Part shown: one piece after another, positions 50,251 to 61,100 of the stretch
How positions within the stretch are numbered: position 1 is the first letter of the stretch
How the letters are laid out: every line of letters begins with the position of its first letter
Origin: UMGS1696 sp964457685
GTDB lineage: Bacteria; Bacillota; Clostridia; Oscillospirales; CAG-272
Assembly (NCBI GenBank): GCA_964457685.1
Contig: CAYWFS010000003.1
Location: forward strand, 1-64,000
DNA: 64,000 nt
Direction: 5' to 3'
Position numbers and translations under genes: made by a program
Notes under the pieces: model-generated
The model's input: the letters and a program-made list of their open reading frames with translations, nothing else
Told to the model about the DNA's origin: nothing
The model's database searches: none

Positions 50251-52200
50251 ATGTCAAAACTCGAGCTTGTCAACATCAAACAGGGCACAAAGTCCGTTCC
50301 TCGCTTTTCACAGGGTAACACACTCCCCCTTGTACAGCGTCCTTTCGGAATGGCGGCATTCGCACCTCAGACGGAAAGAAACGGAAGCTGGTTTTTCCAC
50401 CCCGATTCACACAGTCTTGAGGGTATTCGTCTTACGCATCAGCCGAGTCCGTGGATAGACGACTACGGAACATTTCTTATGACTCCGCAGAACGATGTGG
50501 TCGCATCAAGTGCCGGCGGTGCATGGGGAGGATACAGACCGAATGAAGCCGTCATGACTCCCTCCTACATGAAGCTGCGTTTTCTTCGTTCGATGTGTGA
50601 TTTTGAGCTTACCCCGACCGAAAGAGGAGCCGTATGCCGTCTCACCTTTGATTGCGACAGACCCTCATACCTCTCACTTCTGCCGATAAATGGAAAATAC
50701 ACCTACAAGGTTGTTCCGGAAAAGAACGAAATTATCGGAACGACAGACGGTCATTCACAGGATATAGCGGAAAACTTCAAGATGTATTTTGTTCTTCGTT
50801 TTGCAGAGGGAGACGTTGATTTTGAAAAGACGAGAATCAGCGAAAACGACACCGACCGTACATTTATCCATATTGCACTCACGAAAAAAAATGTAGAATT
50901 TTCTCTCGGCACGTCATATATCTCCGAAGAAATTGCCGAGAACACCGTTTATCGTGAATGTGCTTCATTTGATACGGTAAAAGCCGAAAACGACAGCATA
51001 TGGGAGGAGCATTTAAACAGAATCGAAGCGGAATTTTACGACGAAAAGGTAGAAAAGACATTCTACACCTGCTTCTGGAGAACTTTCCTTTTCCCTCACA
51101 AATGTTACGAATACGACACAGACGGTAAGGTAGTTCACTACACCCCCATTGACGGAAGCATACGCAAGGGTGTGAGATACACGGACAACGGCTTTTGGGA
51201 TACCTACAGAACCGTCTATCCGCTGTTTACGATGACGGCTCGTGAAGAATTTGCGGAAATGCTCGAGGGCTTTGTAAACGACTACCGTGAATGCGGATGG
51301 CTTCCTCGTTGGATTTCTCTCGGAGAGGTCGGATGTATGCCGTCAACTCTCATTGATGCGGTAATTGCAACGGCTGTCATAAACGATATAGGAGATCGCA
51401 AGCTTTGGGAGGATGCACTGGACGGTATGCTGAACCACGCAAACCACAACGCTCCCATGCCGAGATTCGGTAGAAACGGTGCGGAGCTTTATTGCAAATA
51501 CGGCTATGTTCCCCGTGACGAATTCAGAGAAAGCGTAAACCTGACTCTCGATGCGGCATACGGTGACTGGTGTATTTCCGTTGTTGCAAAGGCTCTCGGT
51601 CGTGACGATATTGTTTCGGAATACGAAAAGAGAGCTAAAAACTATGCTAATCTCTTCGATAAAGAAAGCGGATTCATGCGTGGACGCGACAAAGACGGAA
51701 ACATGGCGGACAACTTCGACCCGATAAGATGGGGTGGAGAATACACCGAAGCCTCCGCATGGCAAACTACATTCGCTGTTCCGCACGACATTGACGGCCT
51801 CGCTTCTCTCATGGGCGGACGTGACAAGCTCTGTGAAAAGCTCGATGAATTTTTCGCAACCAAGCCCGACTACAGAGTTCACGGCTACGGCGGTGAGATT
51901 CATGAAATGACCGAGATGGCGGCTGTCGATTACGGTCAGTGTGCTATCTCAAATCAGCCGTCGTTCCACATTCCGTACATCTACGCATATATCGGAGAGA
52001 CGGAAAAGGCTCGTTATTGGGTACACAAAATGGCACTCGAAGCCTTTTCCTATGAAAACGACGGTTTCCCCGGAGATGAGGATAACGGAACCACCGCCGC
52101 ATGGTATGTATTCGCCTGCCTCGGTATGTATCCTCTGTGTCCCGGTAAGCGTGAGTTTGTGAAAATTCCTCCGATTGCAAAAAGCTTTAAAATAGGTTAA
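50251..52200 (+). CDS. GH92-family glycosidase (alpha-mannosidase-like), cytosolic
   Basis: 649 residues; AAAGGAG before the ATG. No signal peptide. A beta-sandwich N-terminal part (about 1-230) leads to the helical barrel with RYTDNGFWDTYRTVYPLF (about 310-327), GWLPRWISLGEVGCMPST (about 349-366), and the family's C-terminal signature GDEDNGTTAAWYVFACLG (about 608-625). GH92 enzymes remove mannose with inversion and need calcium; several acidic residues in these motifs are the probable catalytic bases. The protein ends right after MYPLCPGKREFVKI, whereas secreted relatives usually continue with further strands of the C-terminal domain. Many Firmicute members are cytosolic. Monocistronic, with a strong terminator. 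Confidence 0.82.
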   Translation: MSKLELVNIKQGTKSVPRFSQGNTLPLVQRPFGMAAFAPQTERNGSWFFHPDSHSLEGIRLTHQPSPWIDDYGTFLMTPQNDVVASSAGGAWGGYRPNEAVMTPSYMKLRFLRSMCDFELTPTERGAVCRLTFDCDRPSYLSLLPINGKYTYKVVPEKNEIIGTTDGHSQDIAENFKMYFVLRFAEGDVDFEKTRISENDTDRTFIHIALTKKNVEFSLGTSYISEEIAENTVYRECASFDTVKAENDSIWEEHLNRIEAEFYDEKVEKTFYTCFWRTFLFPHKCYEYDTDGKVVHYTPIDGSIRKGVRYTDNGFWDTYRTVYPLFTMTAREEFAEMLEGFVNDYRECGWLPRWISLGEVGCMPSTLIDAVIATAVINDIGDRKLWEDALDGMLNHANHNAPMPRFGRNGAELYCKYGYVPRDEFRESVNLTLDAAYGDWCISVVAKALGRDDIVSEYEKRAKNYANLFDKESGFMRGRDKDGNMADNFDPIRWGGEYTEASAWQTTFAVPHDIDGLASLMGGRDKLCEKLDEFFATKPDYRVHGYGGEIHEMTEMAAVDYGQCAISNQPSFHIPYIYAYIGETEKARYWVHKMALEAFSYENDGFPGDEDNGTTAAWYVFACLGMYPLCPGKREFVKIPPIAKSFKIG

Positions 52201-52208
52201 TATAAAAG

Positions 52209-52249
52209 CTCCCTAACGTCATTTTTCTGTATCGTTAGGGAGTATTTTT
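52209..52249 (+). terminator. Terminator after the GH92 gene
   Basis: CTCCCTAACG (52209-52218) pairs with CGTTAGGGAG (52233-52242), then TATTTTT. The rest of 52250-52368 is AT-rich; no firm promoter for the next gene can be assigned. Confidence 0.88.
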
Positions 52250-52368
52250 ATCGATATTACAGACATATCACAAACTATTCACACCGATTTGTGCTTTTTG
52301 ACTATATAATATCGTCGTTTTTTCGGATATAATGTTTACATAGAAAAAATAAAGGTATATATAGCTTA

Positions 52369-54216
52369 ATGAAACAAAAAAGGCACTCACTTACACGTTC
52401 GGGTCTGATTTTTACAGCGTACATATGCGTCATGATGTACATAAAATCATACTCGTTCTACAGTCATATTTCGCTCGCACAGTTTCCTCCGCTGTTTTCG
52501 GCTGTAACCTCGGGGATATTTCTTCTCATATTCTCGCTTCTGTCGATTTTCTCGGAGAAATGTGCAAAGAAGGTCGTTACGGTAATTTATTTCGTTTTAT
52601 CCGTTTTTATGGCGATAGATGCGGTTTATTTCTCATATGCTTCAAAAATGCCGTCGGCGGGTCTTCTTTCGATGGCATGGATGATAGGCGGAATAAAGGA
52701 TACGGTAACAAGTCTTATTCTCCCCCGTCATGTCATGCTTGTGTTCGACCTTCCTTTTTGGATTATCTATCGTGTGAATCGATCCTCACTCAGAACACGC
52801 TTTAGCAGAGCATATTCATATCTTTCCTCCGAAATCAAAGGAAAGCCGTTTTATGCCCTCTCCTCCGTATTGCTTGTCGCAGTACTCACGCTTACTTTCT
52901 TTTTCCCCGAATTTGAAGCAAAATACATGATAAACGAGTTGTTCTGCTACCACATAAGCGATTTTTACACCGTTCTTTCGTCATCCGTTACCGAAAATAC
53001 CGTTGACAAATCTCTTTACACAGCGGAGTCTCAAAGTGACTGCGAATACTACGGAATAGCTGAGGGCAGAAATGTATTCGTAATTCAGGTGGAGGCTTTG
53101 CAGAATTTCGTGATAGGAGCGTATTATGAGGGACAGGAGATAATGCCGAACCTGAATTCCCTTATAGCAGAGGACACGATATATTTCGACAATTACTACT
53201 ATCAGATAGGCGGCGGAAACACGTCGGACGCTGAATTTGCGGTGAACAATTCCCTTTTTGCACCAGAATCCGAAGCAGCATATGTCAAATACGCAAACAA
53301 CGACTATTACGGTCTGCCATACCTGCTGAAAGACAACGGCTACGGCGGTGCATATGTGTTCCACGGCTACACAGGCTCATTTTGGAACCGCAGAACCGCA
53401 TATGTAAAGCAGGGTTTTGACAACTTCACGGCACTTGAGGAGCTTGAGCAAACCGATATGTTCCCGATGGGACTTTCCGACAGCGAGATGTTCCGTCAGT
53501 CTCTCGAGATTATAAAAACCTATGAGGAACCGTTCTACTCCTTCATTATCACCGTGTCGTCTCACTATCCGTACAGCATTCCCGAAAAGGATATAGCGAT
53601 TACTTTAAACGAAAATGACGAGGGAACTCTGTTCGGAGCGTACATACAGGCGGCGAATTATGCTGACCGTGCAATAGGCGAATTTATAGACGGGCTCAAA
53701 GAGTGCGGACTTTATGAAAACTCCGTCATTGTAATATACGGCGACCATTACGCACTCACAAACACCGACCACGCAAATAGTTCGAGATTCAAGGAAATGC
53801 TCGGCAGAACCTACACAATATACGATGTGTTCAACGTACCGCTCATAATCAACATTCCGAACTCCTCGGTAAACAAGACAATAAGCACAGCCGGCGGTCA
53901 CATGGACGTACTCCCCACGCTTCTTTGTCTCCTCGGAATCGACAACGACAAGGCTGTTATGTTCGGGCAAAATCTTCTAACGGCGGAATACGGCTTTGTA
54001 TGTGAGCAGACCCACCTTGCGATAGGCTCGTTTATCTCAAATGAGGTATTCTTTTCGAAGCCGCACAACAACATAAAGTCAAATTATGACGCATATGAAT
54101 TCGGCACTATGACAAGGCTCGACCCGTACCTGTTCGTTTCTCTGTCCGATGAAGCCGAAAAACGCATTCTCGACTGCGAAACACTTCTGCAAAACAACGA
54201 TATAATGCTCGATTAA
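52369..54216 (+). CDS. LTA synthase-like membrane sulfatase-fold enzyme
   Basis: 615 residues. Five N-terminal membrane segments (about 10-30, 38-58, 68-88, 100-130, 165-185) precede an extracellular sulfatase-type domain. LtaS landmarks: VFVIQVEALQNFVIG (metal Glu, about 238-252), GGGNTSDAEFAVNNSL (nucleophile Thr, about 283-298), FHGYTGSFWNR (about 337-347) and VIYGDHYAL (metal Asp and His, about 459-467). LtaS moves glycerol phosphate from phosphatidylglycerol to build lipoteichoic acid; some relatives act as primases or phosphoethanolamine transferases. The SD is weak (AAAGG 13 bases upstream). It stands alone. Confidence 0.88.
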   Translation: MKQKRHSLTRSGLIFTAYICVMMYIKSYSFYSHISLAQFPPLFSAVTSGIFLLIFSLLSIFSEKCAKKVVTVIYFVLSVFMAIDAVYFSYASKMPSAGLLSMAWMIGGIKDTVTSLILPRHVMLVFDLPFWIIYRVNRSSLRTRFSRAYSYLSSEIKGKPFYALSSVLLVAVLTLTFFFPEFEAKYMINELFCYHISDFYTVLSSSVTENTVDKSLYTAESQSDCEYYGIAEGRNVFVIQVEALQNFVIGAYYEGQEIMPNLNSLIAEDTIYFDNYYYQIGGGNTSDAEFAVNNSLFAPESEAAYVKYANNDYYGLPYLLKDNGYGGAYVFHGYTGSFWNRRTAYVKQGFDNFTALEELEQTDMFPMGLSDSEMFRQSLEIIKTYEEPFYSFIITVSSHYPYSIPEKDIAITLNENDEGTLFGAYIQAANYADRAIGEFIDGLKECGLYENSVIVIYGDHYALTNTDHANSSRFKEMLGRTYTIYDVFNVPLIINIPNSSVNKTISTAGGHMDVLPTLLCLLGIDNDKAVMFGQNLLTAEYGFVCEQTHLAIGSFISNEVFFSKPHNNIKSNYDAYEFGTMTRLDPYLFVSLSDEAEKRILDCETLLQNNDIMLD

Positions 54217-54222
54217 ATATAG

Positions 54223-54274
54223 GAGCTTGCTTAAAAAGCGGTTTTACACTGTCTTTCGGCAAGCTCTTACTTTA
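54223..54274 (+). terminator. Hairpin terminator after the LTA synthase-like gene
   Basis: GAGCTTGC (54223-54230) pairs with GCAAGCTC (54259-54266), followed by a moderate T tract. Confidence 0.6.
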
Positions 54275-54341
54275 TGTACCAATATTGAACAAACTCCGAA
54301 TAATATATTCACATAAGTATTACTTGGTGCGTGTGTAAAAA

Positions 54342-54410
54342 ACAAATTTGACATCACTTAAAATGCTTACAAATTTGACTATTGACATTTCAACAATTAA
54401 TTAGTAAAAT
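54342..54410 (+). promoter_or_regulatory. Promoter and repeated CAAATTTG sites of the ABC exporter operon
   Basis: Promoter TTGACA (54382-54387), 17-base spacer, TAAAAT (54405-54410). Upstream, the 11-mer ACAAATTTGAC occurs at 54342-54352 and 54369-54379; each includes the palindrome CAAATTTG, 27 bp apart. These may be operator sites. No regulator gene is adjacent. Confidence 0.6.
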
Positions 54411-54443
54411 AATAAGGTAAAAAAGTTATATAGGAGGTATTAT

Positions 54444-56189
54444 ATGCTTAGACGACTGGCGAAATGTATAGGCGAGTACAAGCTCCCTACTATTCTTACG
54501 CCAATATTCATGATAGGCGAAGCACTGATGGAATCCCTTATGCCTTTCATTGTTGCGAATCTTATCAACAGTATCAAATCGGGCTGTGATATGACGGAAA
54601 TTGCCAAAAACGGCGGAATCCTTCTTATCATGGCTTGTATTTCTCTTGCCTGCGGAGGCATGGCAGGATTTACCGCATCAAAAGCATCGGCGGGATTTGC
54701 GAAAAACCTCAGAAAGAGTATTTTCTACAAGATTCAGGAATTCTCTTTTGAAAATATCGACAAATTCTCATCCGCTTCCCTTGTTACCAGAATGACCACA
54801 GACGTATCAAACGTACAGATGTCGTTCATGATGATAATCCGTACTGCCATACGCTCACCTCTCATGTTCACGTTCTCTGTAATAATGTCGTTCTACATGG
54901 GCGGTGCTTTGGCTGCAACCTTCGTTGTTGTAATTCCGATTCTCGCATTCGGTCTTATATTTATCGCAAAGAAGGCTATGCCGGCATTCCGTTCCGTATT
55001 CAAGAAGTACGATAAGCTCAACGAATCCATTGAGGAAAACGTAATGGCTATGCGTACCGTAAAGGGCTTTGTTCGTGAATCCTACGAAAAGGCTAAGTTC
55101 GGTGCAGCTGCCGAAAATATCCGTCGTGACTTCACTCACGCTGAAAGAATAGTAGCGTTCAACGACCCTCTCATGCAGATCTGCCTGTACTTCAACATGG
55201 CTGTTATCCTGCTTATAGGCTCCAAGACCGTTATCACTTCTAACGGAACAACTCTTGACGTTGGTCAGCTTTCCGCACTTATTACCTACGGTGTATCTAT
55301 CCTCATGTCTCTCATGATGCTTTCCATGATATACGTTATGGTAACAATGTCCGTTGAATCCGCAAGACGTATTGATGAAGTTCTTATTGAGGAATCATCA
55401 CTCAAGAACCCCGCAAACCCTGTAATGACGGTTAAGAACGGCTCCATCGACTTCAACAACGTAAGCTTCAAGTATTCTGCAACTGCCGATAAATACGCTC
55501 TCGAGGGTATCGACCTCCACATAAAGTCAGGCGAGACAATCGGTATTATCGGAGGTACGGGTTCAAGTAAATCCACTCTTGTTCAGCTCATTCCGAGACT
55601 TTACGACACCACTGTCGGAGACGTGAAAATCGGCGGAGTTGACGTAAAGGACTATGACCTCGTAACTCTTCGTGACTCCGTTGCAATGGTACTTCAGAAG
55701 AACGTACTTTTCGCAGGCTCCATCAAGGACAATCTCCGTTGGGGTAACGAAAACGCAACAGATGCAGAAATCGAAGAGGCTTGTAAGCTTTCTCAGGCTC
55801 ACGAATTCGTATCCGCTTTCCCGAACGGCTATGACTCAATGATCGAACAGGGCGGTACAAACGTCTCCGGCGGTCAGAAGCAGAGACTCTGTATTGCTCG
55901 TGCATTGTTAAAGAAGCCGAAAATTCTCATCCTCGACGACTCCACAAGTGCCGTTGACACAAAAACAGACAAACTCATCCGCATGGGCTTTGAAAAGTTC
56001 ATCCCTGAAACAACAAAGATAATCATAGCACAGCGTATCTCATCCGTAGAAAACGCTGACAGAATAATCGTACTTAACAACGGTAAGATAGAGGCTATAG
56101 GCACTCACAATGAGCTTATAAATTCCTCCGAGATATACCGTGAAGTATATGAACAGCAGACGAGAGGAGGAAACAGCAACAATGACTAA
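54444..56189 (+). CDS. Heterodimeric ABC exporter subunit with degenerate ATPase site
   Basis: 581 residues; perfect AGGAGG before the ATG. Exporter-type transmembrane domain (about 1-310), then nucleotide-binding domain: Walker A GGTGSSKSTLVQLIPR (about 370-385), signature NVSGGQKQRLCIARALL (about 475-491) and Walker B ILILDDSTSAVD (about 494-505). The catalytic Glu after Walker B is Asp here, and the P-loop has Ser in place of the last Gly before Lys. That is the pattern of the non-canonical subunit of heterodimeric exporters (TM287- or LmrC-like). It overlaps the partner gene by 8 bases, so the two are made together. Substrate unknown. Confidence 0.9.
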   Translation: MLRRLAKCIGEYKLPTILTPIFMIGEALMESLMPFIVANLINSIKSGCDMTEIAKNGGILLIMACISLACGGMAGFTASKASAGFAKNLRKSIFYKIQEFSFENIDKFSSASLVTRMTTDVSNVQMSFMMIIRTAIRSPLMFTFSVIMSFYMGGALAATFVVVIPILAFGLIFIAKKAMPAFRSVFKKYDKLNESIEENVMAMRTVKGFVRESYEKAKFGAAAENIRRDFTHAERIVAFNDPLMQICLYFNMAVILLIGSKTVITSNGTTLDVGQLSALITYGVSILMSLMMLSMIYVMVTMSVESARRIDEVLIEESSLKNPANPVMTVKNGSIDFNNVSFKYSATADKYALEGIDLHIKSGETIGIIGGTGSSKSTLVQLIPRLYDTTVGDVKIGGVDVKDYDLVTLRDSVAMVLQKNVLFAGSIKDNLRWGNENATDAEIEEACKLSQAHEFVSAFPNGYDSMIEQGGTNVSGGQKQRLCIARALLKKPKILILDDSTSAVDTKTDKLIRMGFEKFIPETTKIIIAQRISSVENADRIIVLNNGKIEAIGTHNELINSSEIYREVYEQQTRGGNSNND

Positions 56190-58086
56190 GGAAAACAAAA
56201 AGCCTAAAATCAAAGTAAAAACACTCGGCAGAACCATAAAAATGCTTTATGAGTTCTCCCCCTCCCTCGTTATCCTCACAGCTGTATGTATCATCTTCTC
56301 AGCCGCTGTATCTTCCATTCCCGCCGTATTCCAGCAGAAGATACTCAGCATAATCGAAGACTGGTATGTAAGCGGCGACTGGGCAGGTGCAAGTGAGCAG
56401 ATCGTTCCGCTCATTATCCTCCTTGTCGTACTCTACGTTATCTCTATTGCCGCTATGATATGCTACACTCAGCTCATGGCATATCTCACTCAGGGCTTCC
56501 TCTGCAAGCTCAGAACAACGATGTTCGACAAGATGCAGGATCTTCCCATCAAGTATTTCGACACACATCGTCACGGCGATATAATGAGCTACTACACAAA
56601 CGATATCGACACATTAAGACAGCTCGTTTCTCAGACAATCCCCGCATTCCTTCGTTCGGGAGCTATCGTTCTCGTTGTTCTCGGAATCATGATTTACTAC
56701 TGCGGCTGGCTTACACTTCTCGTTCTTCTCGGCGTATGTCTCATGTCCTTTATCGCTAAGAAGATAGGCGGTGGCTCTTCCAAGTTCTTCGTTCGTCAGC
56801 AGATGGCTGTAGGTAAGGTCGAAGGCTTTGCACAGGAAATGATGAGCGGTCAGAAGGTCGTAAAGGTCTTCAACCACGAAAAGAAAGCAGAAGAAGACTT
56901 TGACAAGCTCAACGAAGCTCTCTTTGAGGACGGCTACAAGGCAAACGCATATGCAAACTCCCTCGGTCCTATCATAATGAACGTCGGAAACCTGCTTTAT
57001 GTACTTACCGCACTTGTAGGTGGTGCTTTAATCGTATACAATGTTCCGAATATCAGCTTATCCGGACTTCCCATGAGCATTTCCATCATCGTTACGTTTC
57101 TTAACATGACAAAGCAGTTCACAGGTAACGTAAACAACCTCTCTCAGCAGATAAACTCCATTGCAATGGCTACTGCGGGTGCGGAGAGAATCTTCTCACT
57201 CATGGATGAAGAACCCGAAACAGACGACGGTTATGTAACTCTCGTTAATGCTGAAATTGCGGAAGACGGTACTATAACCGAAACCGACAAGAGAACACAT
57301 CACTGGGCATGGAAGCATCCTCACGGTGACGGCACTATAACCTACACTCCCCTCGCAGGTGACGTTCGTCTTTTTGACGTAGACTTCTCCTATGACGGAA
57401 AGAAGCAGGTTCTCACAGACGTTTCCGTTTACGCAGAACCCGGTCAGAAGGTTGCGTTTGTAGGTGCTACCGGTGCAGGTAAGACAACAATCACAAACCT
57501 CATCAATCGCTTCTACGACATTGCAGACGGTAAGGTTCGTTACGACGGAATCAACATCAACAAGATAAAGAAGGACGACCTCAGACGTTCCCTCGGTATC
57601 GTTTTACAGGACACCAACCTCTTTACGGGTACTGTTCTCGAAAACATTCGATACGGCAGACTTGACGCTACCGATGAAGAATGTATCGAAGCCGCAAAGC
57701 TTGCAGGTGCGGACGACTTCATCACAAGACTTCCCGACGGCTACAATACAGAGCTTACAGGAAACGGTGCAAACCTTTCTCAGGGTCAGCGTCAGCTTAT
57801 TGCAATAGCTCGTGCGGCAGTTGCAGACCCGCCTGTAATGATTCTCGATGAAGCTACATCCTCCATCGACACAAGAACCGAAGCAATCGTTTCAAGAGGT
57901 ATGGATAAGCTCATGGAGGGCAGAACGGTATTCGTAATCGCCCACAGACTTTCCACCATCATGAACTCCGATGTTATCATGGTTCTTGACCACGGCAGAA
58001 TCATCGAAAGAGGAAATCACGAAAAGCTTATTGCCGAAAAGGGCGTTTACTATCAGCTCTACACAGGTGCATTTGAGCTTGAATAA
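56182..58086 (+). CDS. Heterodimeric ABC exporter subunit with canonical ATPase site
   Basis: 634 residues from ATG 56182 (GGAGG upstream, inside the previous gene). Basic N-terminus, exporter transmembrane domain, then an ATPase domain with intact GATGAGKTTITNLINR (about 438-453), signature NLSQGQRQLIAIARAA (about 540-555), Walker B with Glu VMILDEATSSID (about 559-570) and H-loop VIAHRLST. A linker insert of about 40 residues (THHWAWKHPHGDGTI) before the ATPase domain is a known trait of this partner type. With the preceding subunit it forms one exporter, likely for drugs, lipids or peptides. Confidence 0.9.
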   Translation: MTKENKKPKIKVKTLGRTIKMLYEFSPSLVILTAVCIIFSAAVSSIPAVFQQKILSIIEDWYVSGDWAGASEQIVPLIILLVVLYVISIAAMICYTQLMAYLTQGFLCKLRTTMFDKMQDLPIKYFDTHRHGDIMSYYTNDIDTLRQLVSQTIPAFLRSGAIVLVVLGIMIYYCGWLTLLVLLGVCLMSFIAKKIGGGSSKFFVRQQMAVGKVEGFAQEMMSGQKVVKVFNHEKKAEEDFDKLNEALFEDGYKANAYANSLGPIIMNVGNLLYVLTALVGGALIVYNVPNISLSGLPMSISIIVTFLNMTKQFTGNVNNLSQQINSIAMATAGAERIFSLMDEEPETDDGYVTLVNAEIAEDGTITETDKRTHHWAWKHPHGDGTITYTPLAGDVRLFDVDFSYDGKKQVLTDVSVYAEPGQKVAFVGATGAGKTTITNLINRFYDIADGKVRYDGININKIKKDDLRRSLGIVLQDTNLFTGTVLENIRYGRLDATDEECIEAAKLAGADDFITRLPDGYNTELTGNGANLSQGQRQLIAIARAAVADPPVMILDEATSSIDTRTEAIVSRGMDKLMEGRTVFVIAHRLSTIMNSDVIMVLDHGRIIERGNHEKLIAEKGVYYQLYTGAFELE

Positions 58087-58112
58087 GACTTAATTTAAAG
58101 CAAAATAAAAAA

Positions 58113-58156
58113 ACGGTTTGGTTGACTTCATTTAAGAAGCTCCAAGCCGTTTTTTG
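58113..58156. terminator. Bidirectional terminator between convergent genes
   Basis: ACGGTTTGG (58113-58121) pairs with CCAAGCCGT (58142-58150); T6 on plus and T-rich on minus. Confidence 0.85.
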
Positions 58157-58157
58157 C

Positions 58158-61100
58158 TTACATGAACATTGATATTTGATTGGTTTTCGACATTCCCTTT
58201 AATGCACCGCTTGTTTCGAGAAGCTCAAGCACGGATTTTGACACCTTTGCCTTTGTTCTCAGCTCGTCAACGGAGAACACACTTCCCGACTGCATTGCGT
58301 TCATAAGGTTTTCTGCCGCCGCTCCACCGAGTCCGGGTAAGCTGGAGAACGGAAGTCGAATTTTGCCGTTTTCGGGAACAAACTTTGTTGCGTGTGACTT
58401 ATATATATCAACCGGCAAAAAGTCGTAGCCCCTCTCATAGCATTCGTTTACAAGCATGAGTGCGTTTGCGGTTTCTGCTTCGGTTGCCGAAAGATCGTTT
58501 CTGCGTTTGAAGTCTGTGAGAACCTCCTTGCAATGCTGCTTGCCACCCATTACTATCTGTCCGTCAAAGCCATCGGGAGCCGCAGTGAAATATGCCGCAT
58601 AAAACTCTACCGGGTAGTATATTTTATACCACATGAGTCGTATAGCGTCTATAACATATGCGGCGGCGTGTGCTTTCGGGAACATATAACGTATCTTTTG
58701 TAGGGAATCCACATACCACTGCGGAACACCATGCTCAAACATAGCGTCCTGCATATCCTTCGGAATGATAACTCCCTTTTTATTCTTACGCACGAATTCC
58801 ATTATCTTAAACGAAAGGCTCTTTTCCATACCGTATTTATGGATAAGCGTCATCATAATATCGTCTCGACATCCGATAACGTCGGAAATCGTACAGATTT
58901 TGTTGTTTATAAGTTCCTTTGCGTTTCCTACCCAGCATCCTGTTCCGTGAGTAAGTCCCGATATCTGAAGCAGGTCCGTGAAATTTTTCGGCTGTGCATC
59001 CATCAGAACCCCTCGGATAAACTGCGTACCCATTTCGGGAAGTCCGAGTGTTGCGGTCTTTGAATCTATCTGATCCGGGGTAACTCCGATAGGTTCTGTT
59101 GAAGTGAAGCTCTTATACACGGCAGGGTCACTCATGGGAACGTCAAGCACGCTCGTATGAGAATATTCCTCGAGTCTCTTGTATTTTGTCGGAATATCGT
59201 GTCCGAGTATGTCAAGCTTCAATATTGTGTCGTGGAGATACTTAAACTCAAAGTGAGTCGTTATAATATCGGAATTCGGGTCTTCGGCAGGGTGCTGTAC
59301 GGGCGAGAAGTCATATATCTCGTACTCTCTCGGAACGACAATAATTCCTCCGGGGTGCTGACCCGTGGTTCTCTTTGTTCCGACGCATCCGTTTACAAGT
59401 CTGTCCATTTCGGCACGATTCACGGATATTCCCTTACTCTCGAGGAATTTTGAAGCAAATCCCCATGCGGTCTTATCGGCAAGTGTGCCTATTGTTCCTG
59501 CCTTGAAAGCCTTTCCCGTACCGAACAGAACCTCGGTGAATTTGTGAGCGTCACCCTGTACGTCTCCGGAGAAGTTCAGGTCAATATCGGGGGTCTTGTC
59601 TCCCTTGAAGCCGAGGAAAGTTTCAAACGGAATATCGTGACCGTCCTGTTCGCATCTCGTACCGCATTTCGGGCAATCCTTTGGCGGCAAGTCAAAGCCT
59701 GAGCCTACTTCACCGTTTGTAAAGAACTCCGACCACGCACATTTCGGGCATCTGTAGTGCGGAGGCAAGGGATTTACTCTTGTGATACCAGCCATTGTAG
59801 CGGCAAATGATGAGCCTACCGAGCCTCTTGAACCTACCTGATACCCCTTTTCCTCGCTGTTTTCAACCAGCTTTCGTGCGATTATGTACATGATAGCGAA
59901 ACCGTTTTTGATAATGGAATCAAGCTCACGCTCAAGTCTTTCCGACACGACCTCGGGAAGCGGATCTCCGTACATCTGCTTTGCAAGGGAGTGACATTTT
60001 TCGGTAAGCTCCTCCTCTGCTCCGTCAATGTGCGGCGGATAGTTTCCTTTCGGGATAGGACGAACAACCTCTATCATATCCGCGATTTTATTCGGGTTAT
60101 CTATTACCACCTCATGGGCAACGTCCTCTCCGAGGTATGCAAATTCTTCAAGCATTTCTTCGGTTGTACGATAGTAAAGCTTTGTTTCACGATCCGCATC
60201 CTTGAATCCGAGACCTGTCAGAATTATTCTTCGGTATATTTCGTCCTCGGGATTTTTATAGTGAGCATCGCAGGTCGCACAAACGGGTCGTCCAGCCTTA
60301 CGTCCTATTTCGACTATTCTGCGGTTGAAGTTACGGAGAGTTTCTTCGTCAGGCACTGTTCCCTTTGCAATCATGAAGTCGTTGTTTGCAATAGGCTGTA
60401 TTTCGAGATAATCGTAGAACTTTGCAATTTCTATCAGCTCATCCTCCGATTTACCCGACATCATAGCAGTGAAAAGCTCACCCGCTTCACAGGCAGAACC
60501 CAGTATAAGACCCTCTCTAAGCTCCTCCAGACGTGTTTTCGGTATTCTCGGGTTTCTATAGTAATATTTGAGATTCGACTCCGAGACAAGCCTGAAAAGG
60601 TTCTTCATGCCCGTCTGATTCTTTACGAGAATTATCTGGTGATAGGATTTGAGCTTTTTAACGTCAGATTTTTCCGCCATCGCAAAGTTCATTCTCGATA
60701 TGTTGTCGATTCCCTCCTCTTTAAGACGCTCCGCCATGCAGTTGAATATAGCCGCAAGCATTTCCGCGTCATCGGAGGCTCTGTGGTGATTGAAATCTCC
60801 GAGCTTATAGAACTTCGCCAAAGTGTCAAGCTTATGGTTTTTCAGCTCCGGATTCATGTTTCTCGACATCGCAACGGTATCGAGGTACGGATTGTCGAAT
60901 TTTATGCCGTTTTCTTCACAGGCAAAGCGAATGAATCCCGTATCGAACTGTGCGTTGTGAGCGACAAGCATTCTTCCGCCGACAAAATCAAGAAATTCGG
61001 GAAGAACCTCGGAGATAGGTCTTGCGTCTGCCACCATTTCGTCCGTAATTCCCGTAATCTCCGTTATATTTTCGGGAATCGGCACTTCCGGATTGACAAA

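Noticed and set aside
54444..56189. Inactivated ABC ATPase (pseudogene)
   Set aside because: The altered Walker residues are the normal pattern for one half of a heterodimeric exporter, and the frame is intact.
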